Assembly (NCBI GenBank): GCA_916048055.1
Contig: CAJZHL010000006.1
Location: forward strand, 434,001-498,000
Reading direction: 5' to 3'
Origin: Pedinophyceae sp. YPF-701
Lineage: Eukaryota > Chlorophyta > Pedinophyceae
Length of the DNA: 64,000 nucleotides
Shown here: positions 1 to 12,104 of the stretch, in pieces
How positions within the stretch are numbered: position 1 is the stretch's first letter
Layout: the number at the start of each line of letters is the position of its first letter
Translations under genes and position numbers: made by a program
Notes under the pieces: model-generated
The model's input: the letters and a program-made list of their open reading frames with translations, nothing else
The model's database searches: none
Told to the model about the DNA's origin: nothing

Positions 1-1256
1 GAACACCACCGTCTGCTGGTCGGGCGGGACCACCTCGCGCAGGAGGTGCAACAGCGCGGCGACCTTCTCCTCCGCGCGCACCGTGAAGAACGCGAGGCGG
101 AGGTCCGGCGACACCTTGGTCTCCGCGTCGAGCCGCACGAGCTCGGGCGCCTTCAGCCCCGCGCGCGCGAACTCCGCGAGCTGTTTCGGCAGCGTGGCGG
201 AGAACAGCAGGGTCTGACGCGTGGGGGGGAGTTTCGACATGATCTCGCGGAGCTGCTCCGCGAAGCCCATTTCGAACAGCCGGTCCGCCTCGTCGAACAC
301 GACGTAGCTCGTCGTCACCAGCGTGAACCCCGCGACCTCCGCGAGGAGGTGCATCAGGCGGCCTGGCGTGGCGACGAGGACGTCGGGGTTGGTCGCGAGC
401 TGCTCGAACTGCGCCTCGAGGGAGTCGCCGCCGACGAGGCACGCGGCGCGCAGATCCGTCGCCCTGCACAGCACAGCGCAAGCACGTCAGCAGCTCCCGC
501 GCGGCCGACGGCGTGTTGCAGGCGGGTGCGTGCGTGTGCGAAGGGGATGCGGGGGGCGGGAACTCACTTGCCGAGCTCCTTCACCACCTTGTACGTCTGC
601 AGGACCAGCTCGCGTGTTGGTGCGAGCAGGAGAGCACGGGCGCCCGCGCGCGGGGAGTGCGCGCGCAGCCTGTCGAGCATCGGAATGACGAAGGCCGCCG
701 TCTTGCCGGAACCGGTGCCTGCGAGCGGGCGCGCGGTGGACGCCGGAAGGGGTTGAGAGGAAGCTGGTGGTTGGAGTTGGGCGGTGTTCATATTGTGGGC
801 GTGGAGGGTATGGGCGACTCACGTGCCATGCCGACGACGTCGATGCCGAGCCTGATCAAGGGGATCGTGCGGCGCTGGATGGGAGTCGGGAGGCGGTATC
901 CTTTCCGCTTGATTCCCTGTGGAGAGAAAACAAGGCCCGCCGCGGCGTGAGGAAGCGCTCCGGAGGCAGCGGGCGCGTCGCACGCGGTGCCTGTCATCAA
1001 GAATCACCTGCATGACCTCCTCGCACAGCCCCATGCTCTCGAACGTGCCCCCCCCGGCCTTCTTGCTTCTCTTGGACTTGCGTTTCGCCCCGGGGCGGAA
1101 GGCCTCGGCCATTCCGCCGTCGGACTCGTATCCCTCATGCTCGCTCTCCGCGACCTTGAACCCCTCGAAGTACTCCTGCAGCCGGGACAGCGGACACGCC
1201 GCACGACGGTTCACCAGGGTGCAGTTGCGCCTCCGCAGCGCGCCCCCGTCCGCCAT
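1..1256 (-). CDS. DDX54: DEAD-box RNA helicase DBP10/DDX54, 5' part only
   Basis: This is an ATP-dependent RNA helicase of the nucleolar Dbp10/DDX54 group, which acts in 60S ribosome assembly. Four exons can be phased: 1256-1008, 916-823, 718-568 and 463 to the window edge, giving the first 319 residues. Visible motifs in order are the Q-motif context [14 protein letters not shown], Walker [12 protein letters not shown] (its first Arg codon is split by intron 2), [22 protein letters not shown] and SAT in LLFSATLPK. The [11 protein letters not shown] and [13 protein letters not shown] wording favours Dbp10 over other DEAD-box families. The start is the ATG at 1256; an upstream exon cannot be excluded because a possible acceptor lies inside the first exon. 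The RecA-like domain 2 and tail lie off the left edge. It is divergent from GAPN. Confidence 0.9.
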
Positions 1257-1818
1257 CTGGTCGCCCAGACCAGACGCCTGGACGGCACGAGCGGCTCTCT
1301 TTCAAGTCACGCATCCCAAACATCCCATCTCACCGGCTTGTCCTCCTCCACGGCCGCTCTGCTGCGCTTGGCAGCAGCCGGCATCGCGCCCCGCCTCGGC
1401 CCGGGGGCCACGACTCCCAAAACGCACGCGCAACCTCGCCGCTACGTCTGGCTGATCGGCCCGGACAGCAGCAGGCTGCTGACGCAGTCCGCGTCCCCCC
1501 CGCGAGCCCACAGACCTCAGCACGCTCCGTCGCCGCTTGCCGCTCTGTGTGCGCGGGACGCAACCGGCAGCTGGTCTCCCTCGCACAACTGGCCCAGCGT
1601 GTACCTCGCGCGGCGCCCCCCGGAGCGTATCAGCGCCCGGGGCTGCGTCGCGGGGCGGAGTCAGGCCGACCCCCTCCGCGCTTGCGGCGGGCACGTCGCC
1701 ACGCCCCGTCCGGCGCGAACCCATGCGCCCGCGCTGCTCGCCCGCCTGCGCATACGCGAGGATGTTCAGGGCCGCGGCGGAGACCGTGAAACGACGGAAG
1801 CTTTCTCCCCACCGCACG
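1257..1818. other. Divergent promoter spacer DDX54/GAPN
   Basis: About 560 bases separate the DDX54 start (-) and the GAPN start (+). An ATG at 1762 is in frame with the GAPN first exon and would add 19 residues. I see no other gene or recognisable motif here. Confidence 0.45.
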
Positions 1819-4057
1819 ATGTCTAGTTACGCGCAAGTGCAGGCCGCCGCCGGGGTGTTCAAGTGAGCGCCGCCCGCCCCGAAGTGCATGCACCGCGACC
1901 ATGCCGCTGCGCAGAGCCGGCGCCGCCCGCCGGGGACGGATCCCGGAGGCGCGAGGCGGCGGGCAGCGCGCGTGGCGCCGTCCCGGGGCCCTCCAGCGGG
2001 TTTTCCGCGGGACTGTGCAGCCCAGACGCTGATCGGCGCTCTCCAGTGATACTCGCGGAGAGAGCTCGACGGCCGAGCTGTTCCAGCCGCCCTGGTCCGG
2101 CCTTCGGCGCGCAATGCGCGAGGAGAGCCTTCGCACTGCACCGCTGCGCCTCGCGCCCCGGAGCGCGGCATTCTGTGTCGTAGAGCAACCTGACACGTGT
2201 CTCGTAACCACCACGAGCACGCCGCACGCTACGCGGGGCCGCGCCCGCGCTCCCCACGGCCTCGCGCGCCCTCCCGAAGAGCACTCTCACATCCGGCTGA
2301 TCGCCCTCCACGGCGCGTGCCACGTACTTTTTACGCGCTAGTTCGTCTTGTATTGCGTCGTGAAAGTCGCGGCAGGGGCCGTGTTTCCCTGTTTCGCGCG
2401 CAACCCAGAGCCCGCGCGAAGCAGGGAGTTGACTTGCGTGCCAGGGCGCGCGCAACAGCGCGGCAGTGTGGCAGCGCGCGCGACGGCGCCCCCCCGCGGC
2501 TCTGTGGCGCAGGTGCCTCATCGCGGGCGAGTGGAGGGAGTCGGAGTCCGGGAAGACGGTGGCAATCGAGAATCCCTCGACTGGCGAGAAAGTGTTCCAA
2601 GTGCAAGCATGCACGCAACGCGAGGTCGATGAGGCCTTCGCGGCGGCCAAGAAGGCCCAGAAGGAGTGGGCGAGGTGCGCGAACGCACACACCTCCCCAA
2701 ACACCCCCCCCGACCCCATCCACAACCACTCACACCCCGCCGCCCCGCGCGCAGGACGCCGCTCTGGAAGCGCGCCGAGCTCCTGAAGAAGGCCGCGAGC
2801 GAGATGCGCAGCGACCCGGGCCCCATCGCCGCGTGCCTCGTCACGGAGGTCGCCAAGGGCGCCAAGGACAGCCGCAGCGAGGTGGTGCGCAGCGCCGACC
2901 TGATCGACTACACCGCGGAGGAGGGCGTCCGGAAGCTCAGCGAGGGCAGGCTCGTCACGTCCGACGCCTTCTCCGGCCAGAAGCGCTCCAAGCTGTGTTT
3001 GGCACAGCGCGTGCCGCTCGGCGTGGTCCTGGCCATCCCGCCCTTCAACTACCCGGTGAACCTCGCGGTGTCGAAGATCGCGCCGGCGCTCATCGCGGGC
3101 AACGCGGTGGTCATGAAGCCCCCGACGCAGGGCGCGGTCGCCGGCCTCCACATGGCGGACTGTTTCGTGCGCGCCGGAGTGCCCCCCGGGGTACTCTCCG
3201 TGGTCACGGGCCGCGGGAGCGAGATCGGGGACTACCTGACGCAGCACCCGAGCGTGTCGTGCATCTCGTTCACGGGCGGCGACACCGGCATCGGCATCGC
3301 GCGCCGCGCCGGCATGGTGCCGCTCCAGATGGAGCTGGGCGGAAAGGACGTGTGTATCGTGCTGCCGGACGCGGACCTGGACCTGGCGGCGCAGCACATC
3401 GTGAAGGGGGGCTTCTCGTACTCCGGGCAGCGGTGCACGGCGGTGAAGCTGGTCGTGGCGGTCACGGAGGCCGTGGGCGACGCGCTGGCGGCAAAGGTGG
3501 CGGCGCGCATGGGCAAGCTGACGGTGGGGCGGCCGGAGGACGACTGCACGGTGACGCCGGTGATCAGCAAGTCGTCGGCGGACTTTATCCAGGGGCTGGT
3601 CGAGGACGCGGTCGCGAAGGGCGCGCGCGTGGTGGGCCACGTGGAGGGTTGCGCGCCGGAGTGGCGCCGCGAGGGCAATCTGATCTGGCCGCTGTTCCTG
3701 GACGGCGTGACGCGCGACATGCGGCTGTGCTGGGAGGAGCCGTTCGGGCCGGTCGTGCCGATGGTGCGCGTGTCGGACGCGGCGGCGGCGGTGGCGCTGT
3801 GCAACGACAACCGCCTCGCGCTGCAGGGCTGCGTGTTCACGCGCGACGTGAACGCGGCGGTGCGCATCTCCGACGAGATGGAGACCGGCACGGTGCAGGT
3901 GAACGCGGCGCCGGCGCGCGGGCCCGACCACTTCCCGTTCCAGGGGTTCCGGGACTCGGGCATCGGGTCCCAGGGAGTGCCAAACTCCATTGATATGATG
4001 ACCAAGGTGAAGAGCACGGTGATCAACCTGGACCAGCCGAGCTACTCGCTCGGGTGA
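1819..4057 (+). CDS. GAPN: Non-phosphorylating NADP-dependent glyceraldehyde-3-phosphate dehydrogenase
   Basis: The enzyme oxidises glyceraldehyde 3-phosphate directly to 3-phosphoglycerate and makes NADPH in the cytosol (ALDH11 family). Three exons join in phase: 1819-1862, 2513-2674 and 2755-4057, giving 502 residues, normal for the family. The first exon codes only about 15 residues (MSSYAQVQAAAGVFK) and is followed by a 650-nt intron. Seen in order: IAGEWRES near residue 17, PPFNYPVNL with the active-site Asn, MELGGKD with the catalytic Glu, and YSGQRCTAVK with the catalytic Cys. The substrate-type signature QRCTAVK and the TPLWKRAELL segment point to GAPN rather than other aldehyde dehydrogenases. 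I chose the start at 1819 for length; the in-frame ATG at 1762 is the alternative. Confidence 0.93.
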
Positions 4058-4390
4058 CGCCCGGGCGAGCTATGTGACGCGAACGCACTGCGACCGGCGG
4101 CCTGCGGAGCAGCGAGCCTGCGCGCGCTGGTCAATTAATGCTTTGTGCTGATTTGTTGTCGTCGCGGCGGTCAGTGCGGCGCCGCTGGCAGCGGGGCCGC
4201 GTCGGGCCGCGTGCGGATGGCATCGGGTGTCGCGGGGCGTGGGCTGAGTGGGACGGCACGATCTGTGCGGGGGAGTGTCGGCCCGAGGTGCGTCTGGCAC
4301 GTGTGCGCGGTTCGGGGCCGCTGACGTTGCCGTGGGGCGCACGGCCGGCTCCGCAGACTCTCGCGCTACTTGCTGGAGTTCCTGGTCGCC
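4058..4390. other. Spacer GAPN to DUF760 gene
   Basis: 333 bases between two genes on the same strand. It must hold the GAPN 3' end and the DUF760 promoter. I see no conserved motif. Confidence 0.4.
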
Positions 4391-6592
4391 ATGGTGTGCC
4401 AATCGAGGATCGGAAGCGTCGCTAGCAATGTGCCGCAGGCAGCGGCTCCCGCGGCGTTGCGGCGGCGGCCCGCGGGCGCCGTGCGGGGCCGGCGCGAGGC
4501 CCGCAGGGCCATGTCGCGGGGCAGGACGGTCGTGCGCGCCGAGTACCAGCCGCCCGAGAACCCCTGGATGCAAGCGCTGGTGCGCGGCCCACGTCCCTGG
4601 CCACGTGCACCGCGGACGGGGTGCGCGTGCAACCTGCATGAAATGACGATCCGCGGCATCCTTGTAGATCAAAGCTGCCGTGAGGCGCTCAAGTCGCGCT
4701 TGTTTCTCGCGGAATTCGGCACCGCCGCCGATCCTACGTCTGGGCCACCACTACGCCCGGGCGTCGCCGCGCCACGTGCGTCTCGTGGCCCCGAAGCGCG
4801 TTCTCGAGGCCGCAGCACCCGCGTACTGCGACGTGGCGGCCGCCGCGGCGACCTCGCGCGCCCGCAACGCCGCGCCGTCGCGTCGCGGCCTGGGCTCGCA
4901 ACAGACACGAGCTGAACCTCGCGCTGCGCCCCCTCTCGTCGCAGGCCCCCGCTGAGCTGAAGAGCCCGACCGGCGAGATGCTCGCGTACTACCTCAAGGA
5001 CCAGCCCCACCTGTTCCAGGCAAGTGACGCGTCGCAGCGCTGCGACGACCAGCAGCCAAGTCAGCCTCCGCGCACGCACGCGCAGCCCGGACGCTCGAGG
5101 CCGCGCCGCCGCGTCAGCGCCTCGCTGTCCTCGCGGTACACCCGCCGAGACCCGCCCCAGGGCATTCTTGGGGTCGTGCGTCGCCCCGCGGGCGTAGTAT
5201 GCTTCCAGTACCTGCTAGAGGCTCAGCAGGCGACGGCGAGCGTTTTCGCGCGAGGAATCGGCGCGGCCTATCCGCGGGCTGCCTCCGACTGCGCTTGAGC
5301 GCTTGCGGGCGCGTCCACGTCTACACGCCGCGCGCCAGGCGCGCAGCCGGGCCGCCCAGAAGCAGTGTGCAAGCTGACTGCCTTGCACGGAGCGTGACTG
5401 GTGCCGCCGCGACGCTGCAAGTGCAGGAGACCGTCGAGACGCTGCTCGCGAGGCTCCAGGAGTCCAAGGAGGAGCGCGAGCGGCTCACGAAGGAGGCCGA
5501 GGAGAACGGCGCGGACAAGGCCAGCCTCGTGCTCAACAAGCGTATGGAGGTGCGCGCGCCGCAACGCACGTCGCGCGCCAGCCGCGCAGCTCGGCCGTCG
5601 CCTCCGCGCGCGGCCGGTCCCTCGGCCCGTTCCCGCGCAAGCACACACACCACCCCCGCAGCCCCTGACGTAGGCACAGAGACGCGCGGTGGGTCGCAGC
5701 GGCGTTCAGCTGCGCCGTAGCTCCGCGTTCCGGCTTGCAGGAGGTGCGCATGAAGGAGGTGAAGGTGACGGTGGAAGACGTGATGTACATGTGCGTGGTC
5801 GACAAGTTCGTCCAGGTGGGCGTGGACATGCTCCCGCCGCTCAACAACCCCATCGTCGACCTCCCCCAGGGCAACCTGCGCATCCTCACCGAGGGCGTGC
5901 ACTCCAAGGAGGCCCTCGAGTTCGTCCGCGAGCACCTCCTCTCCGTCATGGCCGGCACCGAGAACATCCCCAGCCAGGCGCAGGTCCGCATGTCCAAGCT
6001 CCAGGCCGCGCAGGTCTACGCCGCGTCCGTCATGTTCGGGTACTTCGTGCGGCAGGTCGACAAGCGCTTCCAGCTCGACCGCGCCCTCGGCACCCTCCCG
6101 GAGCCCCCAATCGAACAGCCCACGAACGCGGAGGCGGTGATGCGGCTCGAGCGGCTCTTCCAGGAGGGCGAGGGCGCGGCGCCGAAGGAGAAGGCGGCGC
6201 TGCGGCAGTACGTGGAGTCGTTCGACGCGCCCACGCTGGCCAGCACGGCGCGGCTCGTGAGCATGGAGGGCGCTGCGCTGGTGGAGCGGCAGACCACGGG
6301 GCTGTTCGGGAACGTGCGGGAGCTGCAGGAGCAGATGCGGGCGGCGGTGGGGGACGTGGCGTCGATGCAGGAGCTGATGGAGCGCGTGGAGGGGGCGATC
6401 GCGGAGGGCAAGGTGGAGTCGCTGACCATGAACGTGGGCACGCAGCGGCGCCTGGTGCTCGAGGCGGTGGCGTACGGGACGTTCCTGCGGGACGTCGAGA
6501 CGCAGGTGGACGGGAAGTACGACCTGCTGACGCCCGTGGGGGGCGGGGAGGCGCCAGACATCGGCATGGGCGGTCCGGGCGGGGCGGTGTAA
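4391..6592 (+). CDS. DUF760 family plastid protein
   Basis: This is a conserved protein of plants and green algae with two DUF760 regions; its biochemical role is not known to me. Exons: 4391-4579, 4945-5019 (or 5023), 5427 (or 5422)-5549 and 5741-6592, about 412 residues. The first exon is rich in Ala, Arg and Ser with few acidic residues, as in a chloroplast transit peptide. The core shows SPTGEMLAYYLKDQPHLF, then VEDVMYMCVVDKFVQVGV, SKLQAAQVYAASVMFGYF and VLEAVAYGTFLRDVE, all typical of DUF760. The second intron can be read as GC-AG (CCAG/GCAAGT) or, four bases later, as GT-AG (GCAA/GTGACG); both keep frame, and the latter inserts Ala-Met-Gln. The 365-nt first intron may hide a small exon. 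Confidence 0.8.
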
Positions 6593-6952
6593 TCTAACTC
6601 AGCGGTGAGACGCACGTGCTGGGGCTCGGTCACACGCAAGGAGCGGAGGTCCTCGGAGTCGCTGCTTGGCTCTTCCGGGGAGGGATCAGCCTAGTGCCGG
6701 CGGCGCTGAGGATCGACACCTGCACTTGCAATATCCCTCCTGCGTGCGGGTACCCCGCCGCTGTCGTCGCTCCCGGCCGCCCTGTCTCGATCATCTCATG
6801 CGGCCCTCAGCACGCTCGTTTGATTCGCTGGAATTTAACACCTCACCTCACCTCATCCGTGAGGCTGCGCGTCGTCCGTCGGCTCCGCGTCGTCCCACGT
6901 CAGGCGAGGTGGCGGCATTCGCTCTACACAAAGTCTGCAGCGCACACTCTCC
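6593..6952. other. Convergent 3' spacer
   Basis: 360 bases between the DUF760 stop (+) and the Hint-gene stop (-). It serves as 3' flank for both genes. I see nothing else in it. Confidence 0.4.
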
Positions 6953-9323
6953 TCACGCCGCGGCGGTCGCCCCCCCGAGCGCGCGCGACGACGCCCGCAA
7001 CACCCGCCACAGCATCTTGTTTACCACTGTGCCCCGCCACCCGGGCGTCTCACCGCTCGCCCCGTGCGCCAGCGCCATCAGGACGTCGCACAGCGCCTGC
7101 GTGCCGCTCGGCCACACGCGCGCCAGCACCGCAAACACCGGCAGCAGCACCTTGCCCATCGGCTCCAGCCCGTTGTCGCTGTACTCGCTCGCGCCAACGC
7201 CGCTCACCACCAGCGGCCACCCGGACGCCGTGTGCACCACGTGCAGCCCGACCTTGTCCTCCACGACCACGCCCGTCACGGCCTCCCACGCCGCCTTCCC
7301 GCCAGACACCGCCGCCACCTCGTGCTCGCCGGCGCGCACCGCGTCGATGCGCACGCGCTCGCGCCCGCCCTCGCACGCGTCGCACCGCACGAAGATGTAG
7401 TGGCTCGGGGTCGCGCTCAGCGCCTTGCCCGAGGCCGTGTGCACGGTCACCATCGCCCGCACGGCGGCCGGCTCGTTGTGCGACACGGCGATCACCCGCG
7501 AGAACGCCACGCTGCCGTCCGGGGCCAGGACGGCCACGCGCTGCCCGACGCGGGTGTCTCCGATGCGGAGGTCGTCGCCGCCGACGGTGGCGAGTGTGGC
7601 GTCGCCGCTGAAGCAAATTATAGTTGAGTAATCAAATTCGCATTCACCTCTATTGCCGTCCCGTCGCCATAAGCAGTCGGGTGTATTTCCACAATCAATT
7701 TCGTTTTTGTAACTCTGGCAATCGTCTTGCAGATTCCGGCCGTTGGTCCGCAGGTCCCCGGGCTGCGGCCCTTCGACTCCCATCACCGCCCGCAGCAGCG
7801 AGCGCCTCATCGCGCCCCTCGCCAGCACGTGGCAGTCCCCCACCTCCAGGTGCGCGTCGCCCGCGGCGGGCGGACACACCAGCGCCCCGCGCGAGCCGTG
7901 CGCGCTCCACTCCGCCAGGTGCCAGCCGTCGTCCGTCCGCACGCCGCCGCTCACGACCGCCCGCGCCGCCACGGACCTCCCGCCCGCAGTGCGCAGCTGC
8001 ACCAGGTGCCGCGTGGACTCCGCAAGCATCGCGCTGCGTGCCATCGCCACGCCCCGCTCGCGCAGCACGCTGCCCAGCAAGGTCAGCTCGTCCTCCACGC
8101 CCAAGTGCCGCGCCGCCGCAGCCAGCACCTCGCCCGCCGACACCCCGCTGCCGTCGCCGCGCTCCGCCAGCTTGCGGCGCGTGCCCGGCGTCGAGTCGAC
8201 GACGGTGCCGGTCCCTGTCAGGTAGACCAGGCAAACGCACCCCGCGCCACCGGCGGCCAGGTCCACGCCGGTGCAGTCGATGCGGTACTTCTCCGACGGC
8301 CGGGCCTGGTCGTATGCGTCGATCGTGTTCGGCGGCGAAGCGTCCGTTGCGCGGCACGAGATCGACGACACGCTGCCGCCCTCCTGCTGCTGCTGCTGGA
8401 TGACGATGTCGGCGGAGAACCCCTCGTTCGCGATGTTCTGCACGGGGAGCCACGCACATCTCGGTCTTGCACAACAGGGCATTGCAAGGCCATCCATGAC
8501 GTGGCATGCATAGATGACGCGCCGAACGCACCTCAAACCACATCGACGCCGTCGCGCACTCCGTCGTCGCCACCACCGATCCCACGGCGGGGCTCTGCAT
8601 CAGGGAGCGCCTCGCGAGCCTGGCCCCGGTGACGGCGGACGTCACCGTCACCGTCCCGCGCCGCTCGGCGGTGCGAACGGGCGTCTCGGAGCCGTCGTTC
8701 GCGCGCAGCAGCCCGCCCGACGACACCTTCGACTCCTTCGTCGTGATGACCACCGCAGCCGTCAGCCCGACCGTGGCGCCAACCATCACGAAGCACAGCA
8801 CCACCGCAGCGATCAGCAGCTTGCGGAACAGCACCTTCTCCGCCTTCATGCGCTCGTACGCCCGGTGGGCCTCGATCAGCTCCGCCGGACACACCTCCCC
8901 GTCCCCGTTCCTGCTCGAACCACCGCCGAAAGCAGCATGTGTCCCTGGGCACGTATGGCAGCGCGGTGGGCGGGCCTCGCAGGCCGCAGCACGACGAACA
9001 TGCACGCAGACGCGTCGCCAGATCTCTGGCATTCGTGTTGCGCACGTGCGACACAGGCATTCGACGCCCCCTGGCCGGCCGCGCGCAAACCGCCACCAGG
9101 CATCATTTCGCGCAGGCCGTCGGACTCACTTGTCAAACAGCGCGAGTGCCGCGCGCAGGGGCTCCTCTTCGTGTCCCAGCACGCGGGCATAGCTCACCGA
9201 CTGCGCCGCCTGCAGCACAGGCGCCCCAGAGCCGGCGTGCCCCTTGCCCGCACTGGACGACGCCGGCAGCTCGGCCGTCAGCCGTTTGTCGTCGTTGTCG
9301 GACATCTGCATGGTCGTCGACAT
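6953..9323 (-). CDS. EF-hand / transmembrane / Hint-domain protein
   Basis: This is a predicted membrane protein of 685 residues. Exons are 9323-9130, 8910-8532 and 8437-6953. A cytosolic N-terminus carries one EF-hand loop, DKNGDGEVCPAE (about residues 64-75), with Asp1, Asn3, Asp5 and Glu12 in place for calcium. Its codon 2 is split by intron 1. A hydrophobic segment (LLIAAVVLCFVMVGATVGL, about 96-118) follows. The predicted outer part holds a short Cys-rich stretch and then a Hint domain beginning CFSGDATL (Cys about 466) with the downstream TPSHYIFV histidine motif. Hint domains cut or splice their own chain at that Cys, as in Hedgehog and inteins. I infer calcium-linked, self-cleaving surface signalling; neither activity nor topology is shown. 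The 7610-7740 stretch is unusually AT-rich for an exon. Confidence 0.78.
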
Positions 9324-9894
9324 AATAAAAAGTGGTTGTGCGCCGCTCGGTTGCGCGCCGCTCTGCGACGACGCCGCAGCCGCACTAGGCGTGACCCTAC
9401 GAGCCGTTAAGCAGCAGTCCCGTGAGGGCTGTACCGTGCGACCGCGACTACGTCGGGCGCGCGAGCGCATGTCAAACAATCGAGATATCGCAATGCAGCT
9501 GCAAGACTCTCCGCACCTGCCCCAGCGACGATGCAACCACGGAGGGAGGCACCTGTTCCCGCCAAGCTTGCACCTTGGTTCGCTTCTCGCGCTGCTGTGA
9601 GCGCTGCGACTCGACGCCGCAGTCAAGTGAGCGCCCACGTGCGCTCGAGGCGCAATGTCCCGCCCGGGACCGCGCAGGCCCGGCCTTCGGCCTGCCCGGC
9701 GGCTCAGCATTGGCCAGCCCTTCAGTCAGTCAGCGGAAATCACTCCCCCACGCCCGCCAGAACGTCGCAGCGCGGCCCGCACGGCTCGGCCGCCGCGCGC
9801 TCAGCCCCGAGCAGCAAGCGCGCGCAGAAGGGGATCCCGGCCAAGCACACGCGACTGTTGGCGTCGTGCTCTCACACCCGCCCTAGCGCGCCCG
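9324..9894. other. Spacer upstream of Hint gene, downstream of SEC13
   Basis: 571 bases between two minus-strand genes. An A-rich run follows directly upstream of the Hint start near 9324-9331. No gene is apparent. Confidence 0.4.
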
Positions 9895-11628
9895 TCACGC
9901 CGCTTGCCCGACAATCTGCTGCCAGGACCCGTCGAGCGCGCGCTTCCACAGCGTCACCTGGCTGTTCCCGTCCGTCACCGCGAGCAGCCCCCCCGTCACC
10001 GACCAGCTCACCGCCCACACCGGCGCCCCGAAGTCGTGCAGCTCGTGCCGCGTCCACGCGCGCGGCTCGCCCTCCGACCACACAAACACCTTGCCGTCCT
10101 GCCCCGCGCTCGCGACGGTGTTGCACGGGAGCCCCAGGCTCGGCGCCCACGCCACGTCACGCACCCACCCCTCGTGTGCCGACAGGGTGCCGCCGTCCTG
10201 CTCCCACGCGCCAGACGGACCGGCCGTCCACACCTTGACCTGGTTGTCGCAGCCGCACGACACGAGGCGGCGCACCGGGGCCGAGGGCGGCGCTGCAGCG
10301 ACACGCACACAGCGCCCTGCGTCAGCGCGTGCTCATACAAGGCACGCGGAGGGGGTTGTTGGGCCGGGGCGCGCGGACACGCAGCACACAGGTGGCGCCG
10401 CACGCGGCGCGCGCTCGATCACGCGAGAGACGGACCAGACTCGTACACCTGGCGTGCACGGCGGGGAGCACTGCAGAGCTGCCACTGCTGCGCACGCGCA
10501 CTGCGTCGCGGTGCGGCCTCAGCGACGCGCCGCTTCGGCAGAGAGGTGTCGCGGCAGGAGTCTCGGCGGGTGCGCGCGCACCTGCGGAGATGAGGGAGCC
10601 TGCAGGAGTGGCGGGAGCCCAGCTGATGCCGGTGGCGCCCATAGGGTGAGCGTTGGTCACTTTCGACACGTGCCACGACGACTGCCCGTTCTCGCTGCTG
10701 TGCGTCAGCACGGAGAGCGTCCCGTCGGAGGACGCGCAGGCCAGCTGCAGGCCGAGCTCGCTGGGCGCCCAGGCCACCGCGTTCACCGACGCAGTGTGCA
10801 CCGTGTCCGGCGAGCGGTACGCCTGCAGGTGCGCAGCGGACGGCAGCGATGGCGCGTCGGGTCGCTCGAGCGGGGGCGCGCTGGCGGGGCGGGCGGGCTG
10901 TGTGAGTGCGCGGCGGACGTACGCCGCGCGTCGCGCGATGCGGCGTCGGCGGGATGTCTAGATAGTTCTGCGTCTGGTGGCGCGGCGACGTTCCCGCGAA
11001 ACCGCGCGGGGCGCCGCGGGGGAGGCCGCGCGCGTCGCGCAACGCCAGGGGTGCCCGCCGGGCGCACCTGAATCCACCCGGCGTCGGTCTCCTTCCAGAT
11101 GATCACTCGGTGGTCGAACGAGCACGAAGCGAGCAGGGATCCGAACTTCGGGTGCGCCCAGCTCACGCGCCACACTGGCCCTTCATGCCCCGGAAGGTCT
11201 GCGGGGGACAGCACCCCGGGGGGGTCCCGTGAGGCCGGCGCGCCGGCGCGAGACAGACGCCCGTTCTCATGAGCGCCAGCTCCGCGCACGCGCGGCGCAA
11301 CGGCCGCCCGGAGCGTCCGCGGCGCGAGCAGGCGTCCTGGAGCAAGCGAGCCGCCGTGCCGGCGCCGTGGGGCCGTAGCGCGCGGGCGGAGCGGCGGGGC
11401 GGACCGAGCGGCTCAGGGGGCAGGCGCAGGGCGAGGCGCCGCGACGCAGTCCGACGGGAGCGGCGTGCACTCGCCTGCCAAGAACTGATTGCCGGATTCC
11501 GTGACCTCGAAGACCTTGACCGTCCTGTCGCTCGAACAAGTCGCCACGCGCTTGCCGTAGTAGTCGAACTGCACGTCGTGCACCATGTCCTGGTGCCCCG
11601 TCTCGAACTGCTGCCCCACCTTGGCCAT
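9895..11628 (-). CDS. SEC13: SEC13, WD40 coat protein
   Basis: SEC13 is a beta-propeller subunit of the COPII vesicle coat (with SEC31) and of the nuclear-pore Y complex. Four exons phase cleanly: 11628-11475, 11198-11068, 10822-10582 and 10292-9895, giving 307 residues, the usual size. Hallmarks are [19 protein letters not shown] at the start, [53 protein letters not shown] and APVWAVSWS with a TLWK ending. The ATG at 11628 is chosen because the family starts a few residues before ETGHQD. Intron 1 has a GC donor (GGCAG/GCGAGT); a GT alternative would break the phase. The gene shares a 476-base divergent spacer with the YbaB-type gene. Confidence 0.95.
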
Positions 11629-12104
11629 CTTGCTTGACTGCACAAGGGCGCCGTCTCTGACCGGACCAGCCGCCGTCCGGCCGTGATTACGGGCTGCTGA
11701 GCTGGGCCAGCCGCCTGGCGTCCTTCCCGGCTCGGACGCAGCGGGACGGGCGGTCGTGCGTGCGCCAGCGAGGCGCGAGGCGTTGTTCAGCAGGAGTTGA
11801 ACGGCGCTGTGCGTCGCTGGCGCGGCGATACTTCGCGGCTACCTCGTCGACTGCACGCTGGCAGGTGAGATCCACGCGCGGCGCGGCCCAGCACTGGCCC
11901 CCGGCCACCGCCCGCGTCTGGGACTGCCCCCCGGGCACCCGGTGGACGGCCCCACCCCCCCGCCACGGCGCGCCGCGACCTCTCGAGCCCGCGACGCCGC
12001 CGTGCCCGGCAAGTCCCCCACCACACGTCTCATTCGCGTCCCCCAGCACCCTCAGATCTGTGCCGGACGCCCCAGCGTGCCTCCAAACGTCTCCACCGGT
12101 AGCA
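11629..12104. other. Divergent promoter spacer SEC13/YbaB
   Basis: 476 bases between two divergent starts. No gene or recognised element is seen beyond this shared promoter position. Confidence 0.45.

Noticed and set aside
1859-3931. 690-codon open frame on the minus strand opposite GAPN
   Set aside because: It mirrors the real GAPN exons in a GC-rich codon pattern, is rich in His and Arg, and matches no family.
2197-3993. 598-codon plus-strand frame over GAPN
   Set aside because: It is an out-of-phase shadow of GAPN exon 3, with Arg/Gly/Ala bias typical of chance frames.
7578-7625. Possible mini-intron (GAG/GTGAAT to TTCAG) in the Hint exon
   Set aside because: Removing it would delete the Hint Cys and the conserved CFSGD start, and the unspliced frame is continuous and protein-like.
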